Source: Deltaproteobacteria bacterium
GTDB taxonomy: Bacteria; Bdellovibrionota; UBA1018
Direction of reading: 5' to 3'
NCBI GenBank assembly: GCA_013286765.1
Contig: JABDFB010000013.1
Span: forward strand, 1-32,927
Length of the DNA: 32,927 bases
Shown here: in pieces, positions 7,656-14,822 of the stretch
How positions within the stretch are numbered: the stretch's first letter is position 1
How the letters are laid out: every line of letters starts with the position of its first letter
Position numbers and translations under genes: made by a program
The notes under the pieces: generated by a model
Database searches by the model: none
The model's input: only the letters and a program-made list of their open reading frames with translations
Told to the model about the DNA's origin: nothing

Positions 7656-8810
7656 TCAGCGTTTTAGATCTTGCCGAATTGCCTCATGAAAACGAGCTCG
7701 AAATGGCTTGAATTTATGATTCTCGCGAGAAGGGTGAACGCGATTCGATAGAAGTACCACCGCTAACTCTGCGTCTAAATCAATCCACAGTGAAGTACCT
7801 GCAAATCCTAAATGGCCCACTGAATTTCGAGAGAATCGAGTTCCGACGGACGAACCTTCTTTTGAAGGAGTATCCCAACCCAAAGTTCTATGGCAGCCCG
7901 GAGGCTCTGGGACACGTGTCCACAGTGCTTCAAGAGTAGAGTTTGATAAAAAGCCCGTCATTAGAGCACGCACGAAATGTAAGATCTCTCGCACGGTGGT
8001 AAAAACACCTGCATGTCCGCCATATCCGCCCATGGCCCAACAGTTATCATCCTGCACCTGGCCCTGAAGTACCCCACCTCGATGGGGACAATCTTCGGTC
8101 GCAGCAACACCTTCCTCGATCTGAGTTCCAGAGTCTTCATTCGGTGACTTAGTAATTCGATGATAGAAAGCATTTCGAATACCCATCGGGCTCCACAAAA
8201 ATCTTGCAACTGCCCGATCCAACGGCATCTGAGTAATTTCTTCGAGAGCAAATCCGAGCAGCAAGAAGGTCAAATCGGAATAGACTTCTTTCTCTCCGGG
8301 CGCAGCCTCAGGAAGGACATCAAAAACAAAATCACGCATTACCCTTTGACGAATGGAAATTGGAACGTGATAGATTTTTTCCGGCGCAAATTTTTTCCAG
8401 AGCTTCTCCCAAAGGGGAACCCAAGCGGGAAGTCCGGCCGTGTGTGCGAGAAGATGTCGAATCAAAATGCGATTATGAGGATACTCAGGTAGTATTGCAC
8501 TCAGGGGCGTGTCCCACCCAATCCAGCCCCGATCTACTAGGACGGCCGTTAATGCGGCTGTGGCAAAAACTTTGCTCACAGACGCAATATCAAAAACCGT
8601 TTCTGGCGTCATAGGAAGATTTGGTGCTGGTTTGAGTCGCCGACTTCCCATTGCAATTAAGCCAATTTCGTCGGGTTTATCTTTTTGCCAGATTCCGGCA
8701 ACATATCCCGGAGCCACTTCTTCGGCTAGACCAGCTGTCAAGACTTCCCAAGTTAACGGAAAGTCTGTTTCACCCAGGAGTTTTGACTCAAGCTGCAATG
8801 CCAAGACCAC
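7656..8810 (-). CDS. Serine hydrolase of the beta-lactamase/DD-peptidase (class C-like) family
   Basis: 384 aa with the three active-site elements of the family: SVSK at residues 77-80 (SxxK; nucleophile Ser77, Lys80), Tyr-Ser-Asp at 177-179 (in place of YxN), and HLG at 333-335 (replacing KTG). HTAGLP and GGYGGHAGVFTT are also typical. No signal peptide is visible, so it may act in the cytoplasm on recycled muropeptides or on an ester/amide substrate; the exact substrate cannot be read from sequence. Its position directly upstream of mpl points to cell-wall metabolism. The 5' end is uncertain: GTG at 8810 overlaps its own AGAGGGG ribosome-binding site, so TTG at 8804 or 8798 may be the real start. 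It follows the FAD oxidoreductase with a gap of about 30 nt. Confidence 0.85.
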   Translation of the reverse strand: MVLALQLESKLLGETDFPLTWEVLTAGLAEEVAPGYVAGIWQKDKPDEIGLIAMGSRRLKPAPNLPMTPETVFDIASVSKVFATAALTAVLVDRGWIGWDTPLSAILPEYPHNRILIRHLLAHTAGLPAWVPLWEKLWKKFAPEKIYHVPISIRQRVMRDFVFDVLPEAAPGEKEVYSDLTFLLLGFALEEITQMPLDRAVARFLWSPMGIRNAFYHRITKSPNEDSGTQIEEGVAATEDCPHRGGVLQGQVQDDNCWAMGGYGGHAGVFTTVREILHFVRALMTGFLSNSTLEALWTRVPEPPGCHRTLGWDTPSKEGSSVGTRFSRNSVGHLGFAGTSLWIDLDAELAVVLLSNRVHPSRENHKFKPFRARFHEAIRQDLKR

Positions 8811-8842
8811 CCCTCTCGCCCACTAGCCGAAAAAACTTGCGC

Positions 8843-10150
8843 TCAGATAATCAAATCCTCGCGAAATTCTTTTCCTTCTTCAAATCGTTTCCCAGAAAGC
8901 TCGCTGAGATCAAATTTTTCGTACATCCCTTTGACGATTTTCTCCGCAAGAGCGAACCCAGCGCCATAACTCTGCATCACCCCATGTCCTGAAAATGAAT
9001 GGGCTTCAAAAACTTGCCCGCTCTTCTTTGCATCTCCTGTTTCGACCAGACCGATAATCGCTGACTCGTCTGGTGAAACTTCATAGAGCCCGGCCCAACC
9101 GGTTAAATGCTTCAGTCTCTCAAAATAGGTCGATCTTTCGTAAAGAGCAGGCCAAATATACTCGTTAAAGAAGTCTTCGCCATCGTAAGTAAAGTTCACA
9201 CTCGGTGGTTCCCCGCGATTTGCAAATCCAGCCAGGCCGTTAGTAGCCTCTGGATGGAAATAAACACCAGATGTATCAACAATCATTCCATAATGAGAAA
9301 GATCTACCTCACGACAATCAAAAACGCTCACCTGTCTTCTCAGCGGGACAGACGGACAAGGATAGTGCATCAGTTTAGCGACTTGAGCTGCCCATGGCCC
9401 CGCGCAGTTGACCAGCCGTTCCGCATGGTATTCGATTCTACGTCGTCCAAAATTCTCTTTCTGCGAAGAAAGAACTTCGACTTTGGTTTCATGCGACATC
9501 ACTGACTCAAAGCTCTGGGCCACTACATGAATGCTCTTTCGATGGACAAATGGCCCTTTTTGGCTTGAATAGTTTACTTCAGTGACCAGCGTTCGGTCAT
9601 CGAAAACTACTCCGCGTGCTCGCGCCTGAGATCGAAAATAGTTCTTCAACAAGTTTGGATTAATCAAACCATCTCGGGGCGTCGACAAAGCACACGCAAT
9701 TCCCTCAGTTTTGTCGACAAATGAAAGCCTTTTCTTCAGTTCCGCAATATCCCAGATTTCTGCGGGCCAACCGCCCGCCGTTCGATCCAACTGGGATTTC
9801 AACTTTGCCGCTGGGGCCTCTTCCGTATACAACCAAACATAGCCACAATCTCGATAGCCCACTTCAGACGCCACTTTGGCATAATAATCAATCGAGAATT
9901 TTGACAGCTCAACATTCAGAGGCTTATTCCAAGTTGCGCGAACACCACCTGCATTAAGCTCAGAACTACTCAGAGAACCTTCGAGATCAAAATCCAGCAC
10001 CCGAATATTCTTCATTCCCATTTCCGCGAGATGCATCGCGAGACTGCTTCCAACTACCCCGGCGCCAATAATCAGCGTTTCTACCTTCTGAACATCATTA
10101 ATAATTTTAGGGGCAGTAGGAGCGTCGATAGTACTCACGGCAATCACCAA
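8843..10150 (-). CDS. FAD-dependent oxidoreductase, DAO (D-amino-acid/glycine oxidase) family
   Basis: About 435 aa with an N-terminal dinucleotide-binding fold, TLIIGAGVVGSSLAMHLAE (GxGxxG at about 29-34), then an acidic strand end VLDFD. Further FAD-family features are LNAGGVRATW, LVNCAGPWAAQVA and a C-terminal VFEAHSFSGHGVMQSYGAG, the usual second FAD contact. DAO members oxidise amino or hydroxy acids (D-amino acids, glycine, sarcosine, glycerol-3-phosphate, 2-hydroxyglutarate); the substrate is not clear here. A D-amino-acid role would fit the wall-recycling neighbours but is only inference. The start region has TTG at 10150, GTG at 10147 and GTG at 10138. The second gives a GTGA overlap with the stop of the upstream gene, which is translationally appealing. 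Confidence 0.88.
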   Translation of the reverse strand: MVIAVSTIDAPTAPKIINDVQKVETLIIGAGVVGSSLAMHLAEMGMKNIRVLDFDLEGSLSSSELNAGGVRATWNKPLNVELSKFSIDYYAKVASEVGYRDCGYVWLYTEEAPAAKLKSQLDRTAGGWPAEIWDIAELKKRLSFVDKTEGIACALSTPRDGLINPNLLKNYFRSQARARGVVFDDRTLVTEVNYSSQKGPFVHRKSIHVVAQSFESVMSHETKVEVLSSQKENFGRRRIEYHAERLVNCAGPWAAQVAKLMHYPCPSVPLRRQVSVFDCREVDLSHYGMIVDTSGVYFHPEATNGLAGFANRGEPPSVNFTYDGEDFFNEYIWPALYERSTYFERLKHLTGWAGLYEVSPDESAIIGLVETGDAKKSGQVFEAHSFSGHGVMQSYGAGFALAEKIVKGMYEKFDLSELSGKRFEEGKEFREDLII

Positions 10151-11037
10151 AGAAGATTTGTGAAAGTTTCAGCAATGATTTTAGGTTGTCTCTCTTCTTC
10201 AGCTATGTAGAGAATTTTTGTCCCTCGCGAACGATGCCCCCAACCCCCTGATTTTAGACGAGAGCGGTAGTTTTGAGTAAAGGTCACGATGGAGTATTTG
10301 GGATGCCGGTAGTAATGTACATCTTCCGGATGAATTTCAATTACTGAGTATCGAGAATTTAAGTTGGCTTTGTATGACTTCCAACCTGCGCGATTTTTGC
10401 CGCTGGCGGAAAAATCCGAATGGTAGTGATTAATGTACTTATCAATCTGCTTTCCTTCCCAGCTCTTTATCCAATTATTAAAGAAACTCACCAGTTCAGT
10501 GTCTTTTCCCGGTTGCATAAATTCCGGCGTCAAATCATGAAAAACTAAAATAGGTGTCAGGCCGAGACGAATTTTAGGACTAATTTCCTTGATCTCGTCG
10601 TTTCTAACGACAATACAGCCTTGGCTGTCATAATTTTGCTTCAATCGTTCCGGCTCATTGGTAGCGTGTAACATGATTCCATTTCCACGCCTCCCGGCCA
10701 ATCGATCAAAAGCATTTGGAAAGTCCATGGTAAAGCCCATTGCCCCAAATTTTGGCTGAAGAGCGGGAGGCAACATCAGGGACGAAAAAATATAGATCCC
10801 TTCAGGGGTCTTCAAATCATTTTCGTCCTCTTTGTCACCTTGGACCTTACCTAAAGTTGCATGATAGCTTTTGCGAATATGATATTCACCGTTTGTGTAC
10901 TCACAGAGATGTAACTGATTTGTCTTCTTATCGACCAAAATCGCAGTTGTCGTCTTTGCAGTTGCCGGAACAAGCGCTAGCACTGGCATCGAAATAGTCA
11001 GAATCAACAGAATGATAGCAAAAAAAATTTTCCGCAT
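10144..11037 (-). CDS. Periplasmic YkuD-fold L,D-carboxypeptidase/transpeptidase with NTF2-like domain (Csd6/Pgp2/Bd1075-like)
   Basis: 297 aa: a signal peptide (1-21, cleavage about VLA-LV), a YkuD domain, and a C-terminal NTF2-like domain (about 178-297). Catalytic motifs are visible: His124 in GIMLHATNEP and Cys141 in YDSQGCIVVRND. The YkuD-plus-NTF2 arrangement matches Helicobacter Csd6 and Campylobacter Pgp2, which trim the terminal D-Ala from tetrapeptides and control helical shape, and as I recall Bdellovibrio Bd1075, which makes cell curvature. I infer the same trimming activity, which produces tripeptides of the kind Mpl (downstream in the same cluster) salvages. A transpeptidase role is the alternative. 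It heads the cluster and has a good promoter immediately upstream. Confidence 0.85.
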   Translation of the reverse strand: MRKIFFAIILLILTISMPVLALVPATAKTTTAILVDKKTNQLHLCEYTNGEYHIRKSYHATLGKVQGDKEDENDLKTPEGIYIFSSLMLPPALQPKFGAMGFTMDFPNAFDRLAGRRGNGIMLHATNEPERLKQNYDSQGCIVVRNDEIKEISPKIRLGLTPILVFHDLTPEFMQPGKDTELVSFFNNWIKSWEGKQIDKYINHYHSDFSASGKNRAGWKSYKANLNSRYSVIEIHPEDVHYYRHPKYSIVTFTQNYRSRLKSGGWGHRSRGTKILYIAEEERQPKIIAETFTNLLW

Positions 11038-11046
11038 TATTCAATA

Positions 11047-11076
11047 ATATTAATAAAAATCGTGTAGTTTTGTCAA
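11047..11076 (-). promoter_or_regulatory. Promoter of the cell-wall cluster
   Basis: Minus strand: perfect -35 TTGACA (11071-11076), then after 18 nt TAATAT (11047-11052), or after 17 nt TTAATA. Transcription would begin about 11040, within a few nt of the ATG at 11037, so the mRNA would be nearly leaderless. No Shine-Dalgarno is visible before that ATG, which agrees. Confidence 0.6.
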
Positions 11077-11143
11077 GTTCAAGCATCATTCGAACGTCTT
11101 GGGCAAATGTCTCAGACAAAGTCTGAAACTAAATATCCCAAAC

Positions 11144-11845
11144 TCAAGTTCGAAAACGAAAACTCCATACTCTGCCCAAAGCTTCAAAGACGATCTTCTT
11201 GTTCATCTTTGATTTTCCGAGTTTCCGATCCTCAAATACAATGGGAAACTCCTGAATTTTGAACCCTTTCTTAAATGCCCTATACTTTAGCTCGATCTGA
11301 AATGAATAGCCGTCGGAACGAAGCGTTCCAATATTGACGGCATCCAAGACTCTCTTATGCCAACCGTTAAAGCCTCCTGTAAAATCGCGGATAGGTGCGC
11401 ATAGAATTCCTCTCGAATAAAGGCTACCTCCCCTACTCAAAAGTCGACGTCCAAATCCCCAATTGACAGTGCCACCACCCTTAACATAGCGAGACCCGAT
11501 AACAACATCATTTCTGTTAAGAAGATCCAACATAGTTGCCAGATATTTTGGATGGTGGGAAAAATCTGCGTCCATCTCGATAAACGCATCATACCCTTTG
11601 TCTATTCCCCAACCAAATCCAGCAACATAAGCGGTTCCCAGGCCCATCTTCTTCTTGCGATGAAGGACATGAAATCGAGAATGTTCATTAGCAATCGTAT
11701 CAGCCAACTTACCCGTTCCATCGGGCGAACCATCATCCACTACCAGAACGTGGGTATGATCTGGAGTGACTTTCAACACCTCTTCAGCGAGAGGTCTAAG
11801 ACTATCGATTTCATTATATGTTGGAATTACAATCAACGTTTGCAC
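11144..11845 (-). CDS. Polyprenyl-phosphate mannosyltransferase-like glycosyltransferase (GT2, DPM1-like)
   Basis: 233 aa, a single GT-A domain. It starts TLIVIPTYNE, then has DDGSPDGT (37-44), LHRKKKMGLGTAY, and the metal-binding DAD at 92-94 within EMDADFSHHP. The dolichol-phosphate mannose synthase signatures VIGSRYVKGGG, DFTGGFNGW and FPIVFEDRKLGKSKM are all present. Enzymes of this type transfer a hexose, often mannose, from a nucleotide sugar to polyprenyl phosphate at the inner membrane; the lipid-linked sugar then feeds glycosylation or lipid modification. There is no C-terminal membrane domain, so it is the soluble DPM1-type form. The start is GTG at 11845 with only a weak ribosome-binding site. 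About 105 nt separate its stop from the start of the carboxypeptidase. Confidence 0.9.
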   Translation of the reverse strand: MQTLIVIPTYNEIDSLRPLAEEVLKVTPDHTHVLVVDDGSPDGTGKLADTIANEHSRFHVLHRKKKMGLGTAYVAGFGWGIDKGYDAFIEMDADFSHHPKYLATMLDLLNRNDVVIGSRYVKGGGTVNWGFGRRLLSRGGSLYSRGILCAPIRDFTGGFNGWHKRVLDAVNIGTLRSDGYSFQIELKYRAFKKGFKIQEFPIVFEDRKLGKSKMNKKIVFEALGRVWSFRFRT

Positions 11846-11919
11846 TAGCCTAGGTGTTCTTTCTTTAAAAAGCGGTTCTTTTGCCTTTAGGCTTTGTCAA
11901 GCTGCCGCTAGCATAATGT

Positions 11920-12019
11920 ACCTCACATACTCTTCGAGGCCACTATGACCGAGAAGTGTGTCCGTCCTGCGGACGGTCAAGTGCAGGATGCACTTGAAGC
12001 CGGTATGCTCCGGTTTTTT
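11920..12019 (+). ncRNA. Candidate small RNA: three hairpins ending in a U-tract
   Basis: In the 250-bp gap between the DPM1-like gene and ssb, the plus strand has three consecutive stems. CCGTCC/GGACGG with loop TGC is at 11962-11976. A perfect 9-bp TCAAGTGCA/TGCACTTGA with loop GGA is at 11977-11997. AAGCCGG/CCGGTTT, closing at 12016, runs into six T. No plus-strand gene precedes it, so the terminator implies an independent short transcript. The 5' end is a guess, with a weak promoter-like CATAAT near 11912. The sequences CCTGC near loop 1 and GCAGG near loop 2 are complementary, so a kissing or alternative fold is possible. Confidence 0.4.
11997..12019 (+). terminator. Plus-strand intrinsic terminator
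   Basis: A seven-pair stem, AAGCCGG with CCGGTTT including one G-U, has loop TATGCT and a run of six T at 12014-12019. The reverse strand has no T-run, so it works only in the plus direction. Confidence 0.6.
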
Positions 12020-12098
12020 CGAAAAGTACTCCGCGCCTAAAGTCAAAATCTCTCGTTTTTAGAATTTTTGGATTTTGAGAAAGACTCATATTATTTTT

Positions 12099-12560
12099 TC
12101 AAAATGGAATGTCATCCTCGGTAAACGAAGGCTCCGCAGAAACATTAGAAGGCCCGGACATACCGGCTCCTCCCATCGCTTGGCCATGAGATTGCGATTC
12201 ACTCGCCTCACGACCACCGCGCTCTCCAGGGGCTCCTCCTCCTAGAAACTGAACAGTCTGAGCTTGAATTTCCGTAGTGTATTTCGTCTGGCCATCCTTG
12301 TCTTGCCATTGTCTCGTTTGAAGACGACCTTCCACATAGATCTGCCGTCCCTTGCTTAAATACTGGCTGCAATTTTCGGCTGATTTTCCCCAAACGACTA
12401 CTCGATGCCACTCGGTTCGCTCTTGTTTCTGTCCAGCTTTATCCATCCAATTTTCATTTGTGGCAATACTGAAATTTGCTACAGCTGCTCCAGACGGAGT
12501 GTAACGAACCTCAGGGTTTTGCCCTAAACGGCCTACAAGAATTACTTTATTGACAGACAT
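12099..12560 (-). CDS. ssb: Single-stranded DNA-binding protein
   Basis: Binds and protects single-stranded DNA in replication, repair and recombination. The 153-aa protein begins [20 protein letters not shown] in the expected way. The OB-fold continues with [26 protein letters not shown] and [17 protein letters not shown] Gly/Ser-rich flexible tail ends in the conserved acidic tip DDIPF, the docking site for partner proteins. I chose the internal ATG at 12560. The frame stays open to 12695, but the extra 45 residues are basic, not family-like, and overlap the upstream gene. No clear Shine-Dalgarno precedes the ATG; the upstream gene's stop lies only 10 nt away, so translation may be coupled. 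Confidence 0.95.
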   Translation of the reverse strand: MSVNKVILVGRLGQNPEVRYTPSGAAVANFSIATNENWMDKAGQKQERTEWHRVVVWGKSAENCSQYLSKGRQIYVEGRLQTRQWQDKDGQTKYTTEIQAQTVQFLGGGAPGERGGREASESQSHGQAMGGAGMSGPSNVSAEPSFTEDDIPF

Positions 12561-12570
12561 GTGGATACGA

Positions 12571-13122
12571 TTACGTTTCTGAGATGCCGCTGTCAAGCTC
12601 ATTTTCTGGTTTGCCAGCTCCCTGACCAAGTGTTTGAGATGAAGAGACTTTTCCTTTATTCTTGGGATCAGGATAAGGAATATTTTTTTCCTCAAACTTC
12701 TTTCGCCAGTGCGCTTCGATTTCTTCTTTTGCCCAGTCCATATCTATACTAAATAAGTACGGATCAAATCCGCAATGCGGACAAATAATTGCCGCTCGCA
12801 TTCGCCAGCGATAAGTGAACTCGAAAACTGCCCAAAGTGGAACAAAAACAACAAGGCCTTTCCAATGAAACCATGGCCATGCAGCAAACATAAAAATAAG
12901 CGACGTTAGTGCAACCTTTGCAATGTACTTGAAATTTGCTGGATGCGGATTAAATCGAACGCGACGGTCCGCTTCACAAAGCGGACAAATAAACGACCAA
13001 GGCTCACCCTGATCATTCCAGATCGTCTTTCTTGCCGCGACCTCCAGATCGACTGGATCCATCCCGTCTACTGGATTTTTCTTCCCGCGGCTGCTCTTGA
13101 AAGCTTTTAGACTTAGGTCCAT
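12571..13122 (-). CDS. Zinc-ribbon membrane protein of unknown function
   Basis: 183 aa. I do not recognise a named family. Two CPxC pairs (Cys46/Cys49 in ICPLCEA and Cys114/Cys117 in ICPHCGFD) flank two adjacent hydrophobic helices (about 64-82 and 88-104). The four cysteines would meet on the cytoplasmic side if the helices form a hairpin in the membrane, giving one split zinc ribbon. A charged tail follows ([15 protein letters not shown]). The start at 13122 has a strong AAAGG-type site; the frame extends further upstream, but that part does not look coding. It is 10 nt upstream of ssb and shares a 40-bp divergent region with the Rsm22-like gene. A role linked to ssb is only a guess from position. 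Confidence 0.75.
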   Translation of the reverse strand: MDLSLKAFKSSRGKKNPVDGMDPVDLEVAARKTIWNDQGEPWSFICPLCEADRRVRFNPHPANFKYIAKVALTSLIFMFAAWPWFHWKGLVVFVPLWAVFEFTYRWRMRAAIICPHCGFDPYLFSIDMDWAKEEIEAHWRKKFEEKNIPYPDPKNKGKVSSSQTLGQGAGKPENELDSGISET

Positions 13123-13125
13123 CCT

Positions 13126-13154
13126 TTGACCTTTCTCTAAAATAGTAGCATACA
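13126..13154 (+). promoter_or_regulatory. Putative promoter of the rsm22-like gene
   Basis: Plus strand TTGACC (13126-13131), a 17-nt spacer, then CATACA (13149-13154), which is a weak -10. The start point would fall at about 13161, next to the ATG at 13163. No ribosome-binding site is visible, in line with a leaderless message. Confidence 0.35.
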
Positions 13155-13162
13155 TTCTCTCA

Positions 13163-14407
13163 ATGATACAAAGGCAAAGCAAACGACAAGAACCGATAAG
13201 TTTGGCGGTGATCAACCCGAATCCTCTACTGGATCCGGCTTGGCGAAATTTTGTTGACGATATGATTCCAACTTTTGTGAAGGAAGTGTACAGTCCGAAA
13301 GCCAAATGGGCTACTAAACCCTTTGGAGAGGTGGATGCACGCTTTTTTTCAACAGGGATCCGTGAACTCTCCGACCATTTTACAGAACTAAGGCCAAGCC
13401 GTGGGATGATTTCGTACTTCGATCATCCAAAATACCGGTCGAGCTATTTGCTTTATTTTCTGCCACTTCAAGCTGCCAAATTCTTGACTCTTTTTACGCT
13501 CCATCCAGGCGCTATGGCCGCCATGTTCGCGCATGCGGAAAAATCCAATGGAGTACTCCGGGTGGCCGATCTCGGGGCTGGCCCTGGCACGGCCTCGTTG
13601 GCGCTGCTTTTTTTTCTCCTGCAGGGCAAGGATAAAGCCAAGGGTCTGAGTGCTATTTCTAAAATAGAATTGAACTGGTTCGATGTTAACCTGCCTATCC
13701 TCAGCGACGGCCACAAACTCATCGAACGCATGGTTGCAAAAAATCCGGCGCTTAAAAATAAAATTGATCTTCGCACTTACTCCATACCGTGGTGGAAGGC
13801 CCTTGATAAAATAGAAGACCAATCGATTGTCCTCTTAGGCAACGTTCTAAACGAGGGCAATCCTCTTTCACCCAAGTCCGATCCGTTTTGGCAAAATTTA
13901 TTTTCCGTTGCGAAGGGTGCTGGAACTTTATTCGTCGAACCTGCTGCCAAAAAATCCTCCCAACTCCTCTCCCACCTCAGAGATCACTTTTTTGAAGCTG
14001 AAATGATCGAATCCGACCCCAGCCAAATCTGGGGACCTTGCCTCCATACTCAGAAATGCCCCCTCAGTTCGGGCCGAGACTGGTGCCACTTTTCTGTTCC
14101 AGTGGAAATTCCCGGCAAATGGTTCAAATTCTTTTCGCAGTGTCTGGGTTCTGAGAGACAGTGGCTCAAATTCTCCTATCTTTGGATTTCTGGGGGAGTT
14201 TCTAGGGAGATTTCCGAGGGAATTTCTGCAGGGAAACAAAATCGTAGTAACCCATTCACACATCTCCGGAGAGTCATTAGCGATCCCATACCCATTCCAG
14301 GTCGCGGAGGTCAGCGCAGCATATTGCTCTGTGAGCCTGAAAGACCGGGAAGACTAGCCATCCCTGCTCATAAAAAAATTAACCGTGGCGATCTGGTTAA
14401 AATTTAA
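13163..14407 (+). CDS. Rsm22/METTL17-like ribosomal small-subunit methyltransferase-family protein
   Basis: 414 aa. The SAM-fold core begins RVADLGAGPGTASLALL (about 133-149), and a helical N-terminal region precedes it. The family signature GPCLHTQKCPLSSGRDWCHF has Cys293, Cys299 and Cys308. A fourth Cys390 lies in ILLCEPERPGR, which is followed by the usual basic tail. In mitochondrial Rsm22/METTL17, cysteines in these positions bind a 4Fe-4S cluster, and the protein works in small-subunit assembly rather than as a proven methyltransferase. I infer binding to the small ribosomal subunit here. The arrangement C-x5-C-x8-C plus a distal C is complete. A Gly/Ser-rich stretch (344-360) between the cysteine motif and Cys390 looks like a loop insertion. 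Confidence 0.85.
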   Translation: MIQRQSKRQEPISLAVINPNPLLDPAWRNFVDDMIPTFVKEVYSPKAKWATKPFGEVDARFFSTGIRELSDHFTELRPSRGMISYFDHPKYRSSYLLYFLPLQAAKFLTLFTLHPGAMAAMFAHAEKSNGVLRVADLGAGPGTASLALLFFLLQGKDKAKGLSAISKIELNWFDVNLPILSDGHKLIERMVAKNPALKNKIDLRTYSIPWWKALDKIEDQSIVLLGNVLNEGNPLSPKSDPFWQNLFSVAKGAGTLFVEPAAKKSSQLLSHLRDHFFEAEMIESDPSQIWGPCLHTQKCPLSSGRDWCHFSVPVEIPGKWFKFFSQCLGSERQWLKFSYLWISGGVSREISEGISAGKQNRSNPFTHLRRVISDPIPIPGRGGQRSILLCEPERPGRLAIPAHKKINRGDLVKI

Positions 14408-14416
14408 ATCACAATT

Positions 14417-14465
14417 AGCGAGCAGGCTTAGCATTATGCAATGCCTTTAACTGATCTCGCTTTTT
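14417..14465 (+). terminator. Possible terminator of the rsm22-like gene
   Basis: An outer stem AGCGAG/CTCGCT encloses an inner AGGC/GCCT, with T5 at 14461-14465. The loop is long and branched, so termination may be weak. Confidence 0.4.
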
Positions 14466-14775
14466 GCAATCCTGCACGAGTCAAATCCGATCTCAAACTT
14501 TGAAAATATTTTATGCACTGAGAAGGAATTACACTGCTTCGCCTCAATTGACAAAATTCTGGAGCGCTGAGTAAAATGCACACGTTCCAATTTATTTCTA
14601 ACTATCAGTCACTTAACTCATTCACCCATTTTTATGCAGCCGCCTGGCACGGCCGCTGCATTACCAGGCCGCCATAACCACTGCTGCAAGAGTGTTGTTG
14701 TACGTGAGTGACGGGGGCGACAGTGGTAGTCAAAACATAGCTACATTCACAACTAACTTCATCGTCAGCCTACCA

Positions 14776-14811
14776 CAAAAACCGCTGGCTCCTTCTTTGT
14801 AAGGAGCCAGC
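14776..14811 (-). terminator. Strong intrinsic terminator of the homeodomain-like gene
   Basis: A perfect 11-bp stem (GCTGGCTCCTT and AAGGAGCCAGC) with a 6-nt loop. On the minus strand it is followed by GG and five T. It lies 12 nt beyond the stop codon of the minus-strand gene. Confidence 0.8.
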
Positions 14812-14822
14812 CGGATCCTTTT

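Larger units (their letters stand above)
14408..14822. other. 415-bp gene-free region
   Basis: No coding sequence is credible here. It holds a possible plus-strand terminator just after the Rsm22-like gene, a strong minus-strand terminator for the homeodomain-like gene at its right end, and a G+C-rich middle (about 14640-14680) with short inverted repeats such as TGCAGC/GCTGCA and CCTGG/CCAGG. I see no tRNA-like fold. Confidence 0.6.

Noticed and set aside
12561..12695. 45-residue N-terminal extension of SSB
   Set aside because: SSB starts at the internal ATG with the standard [10 protein letters not shown]. The extension is basic, not family-like and overlaps the upstream gene.
13123..13305. 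61-residue N-terminal extension of the zinc-ribbon protein
   Set aside because: It overlaps the start of the divergent Rsm22-like gene; the ATG at 13122 has a good ribosome-binding site and starts a sensible protein.
13388..13822. Minus-strand frame inside the Rsm22-like gene
   Set aside because: Shadow of a gene with a clear SAM-binding fold; its own sequence has no recognisable features.
14408..14822. tRNA or coding remnant in the gene-free region
   Set aside because: No cloverleaf, anticodon arm or TTCGA-type T-loop could be found, and all frames are broken by stops.
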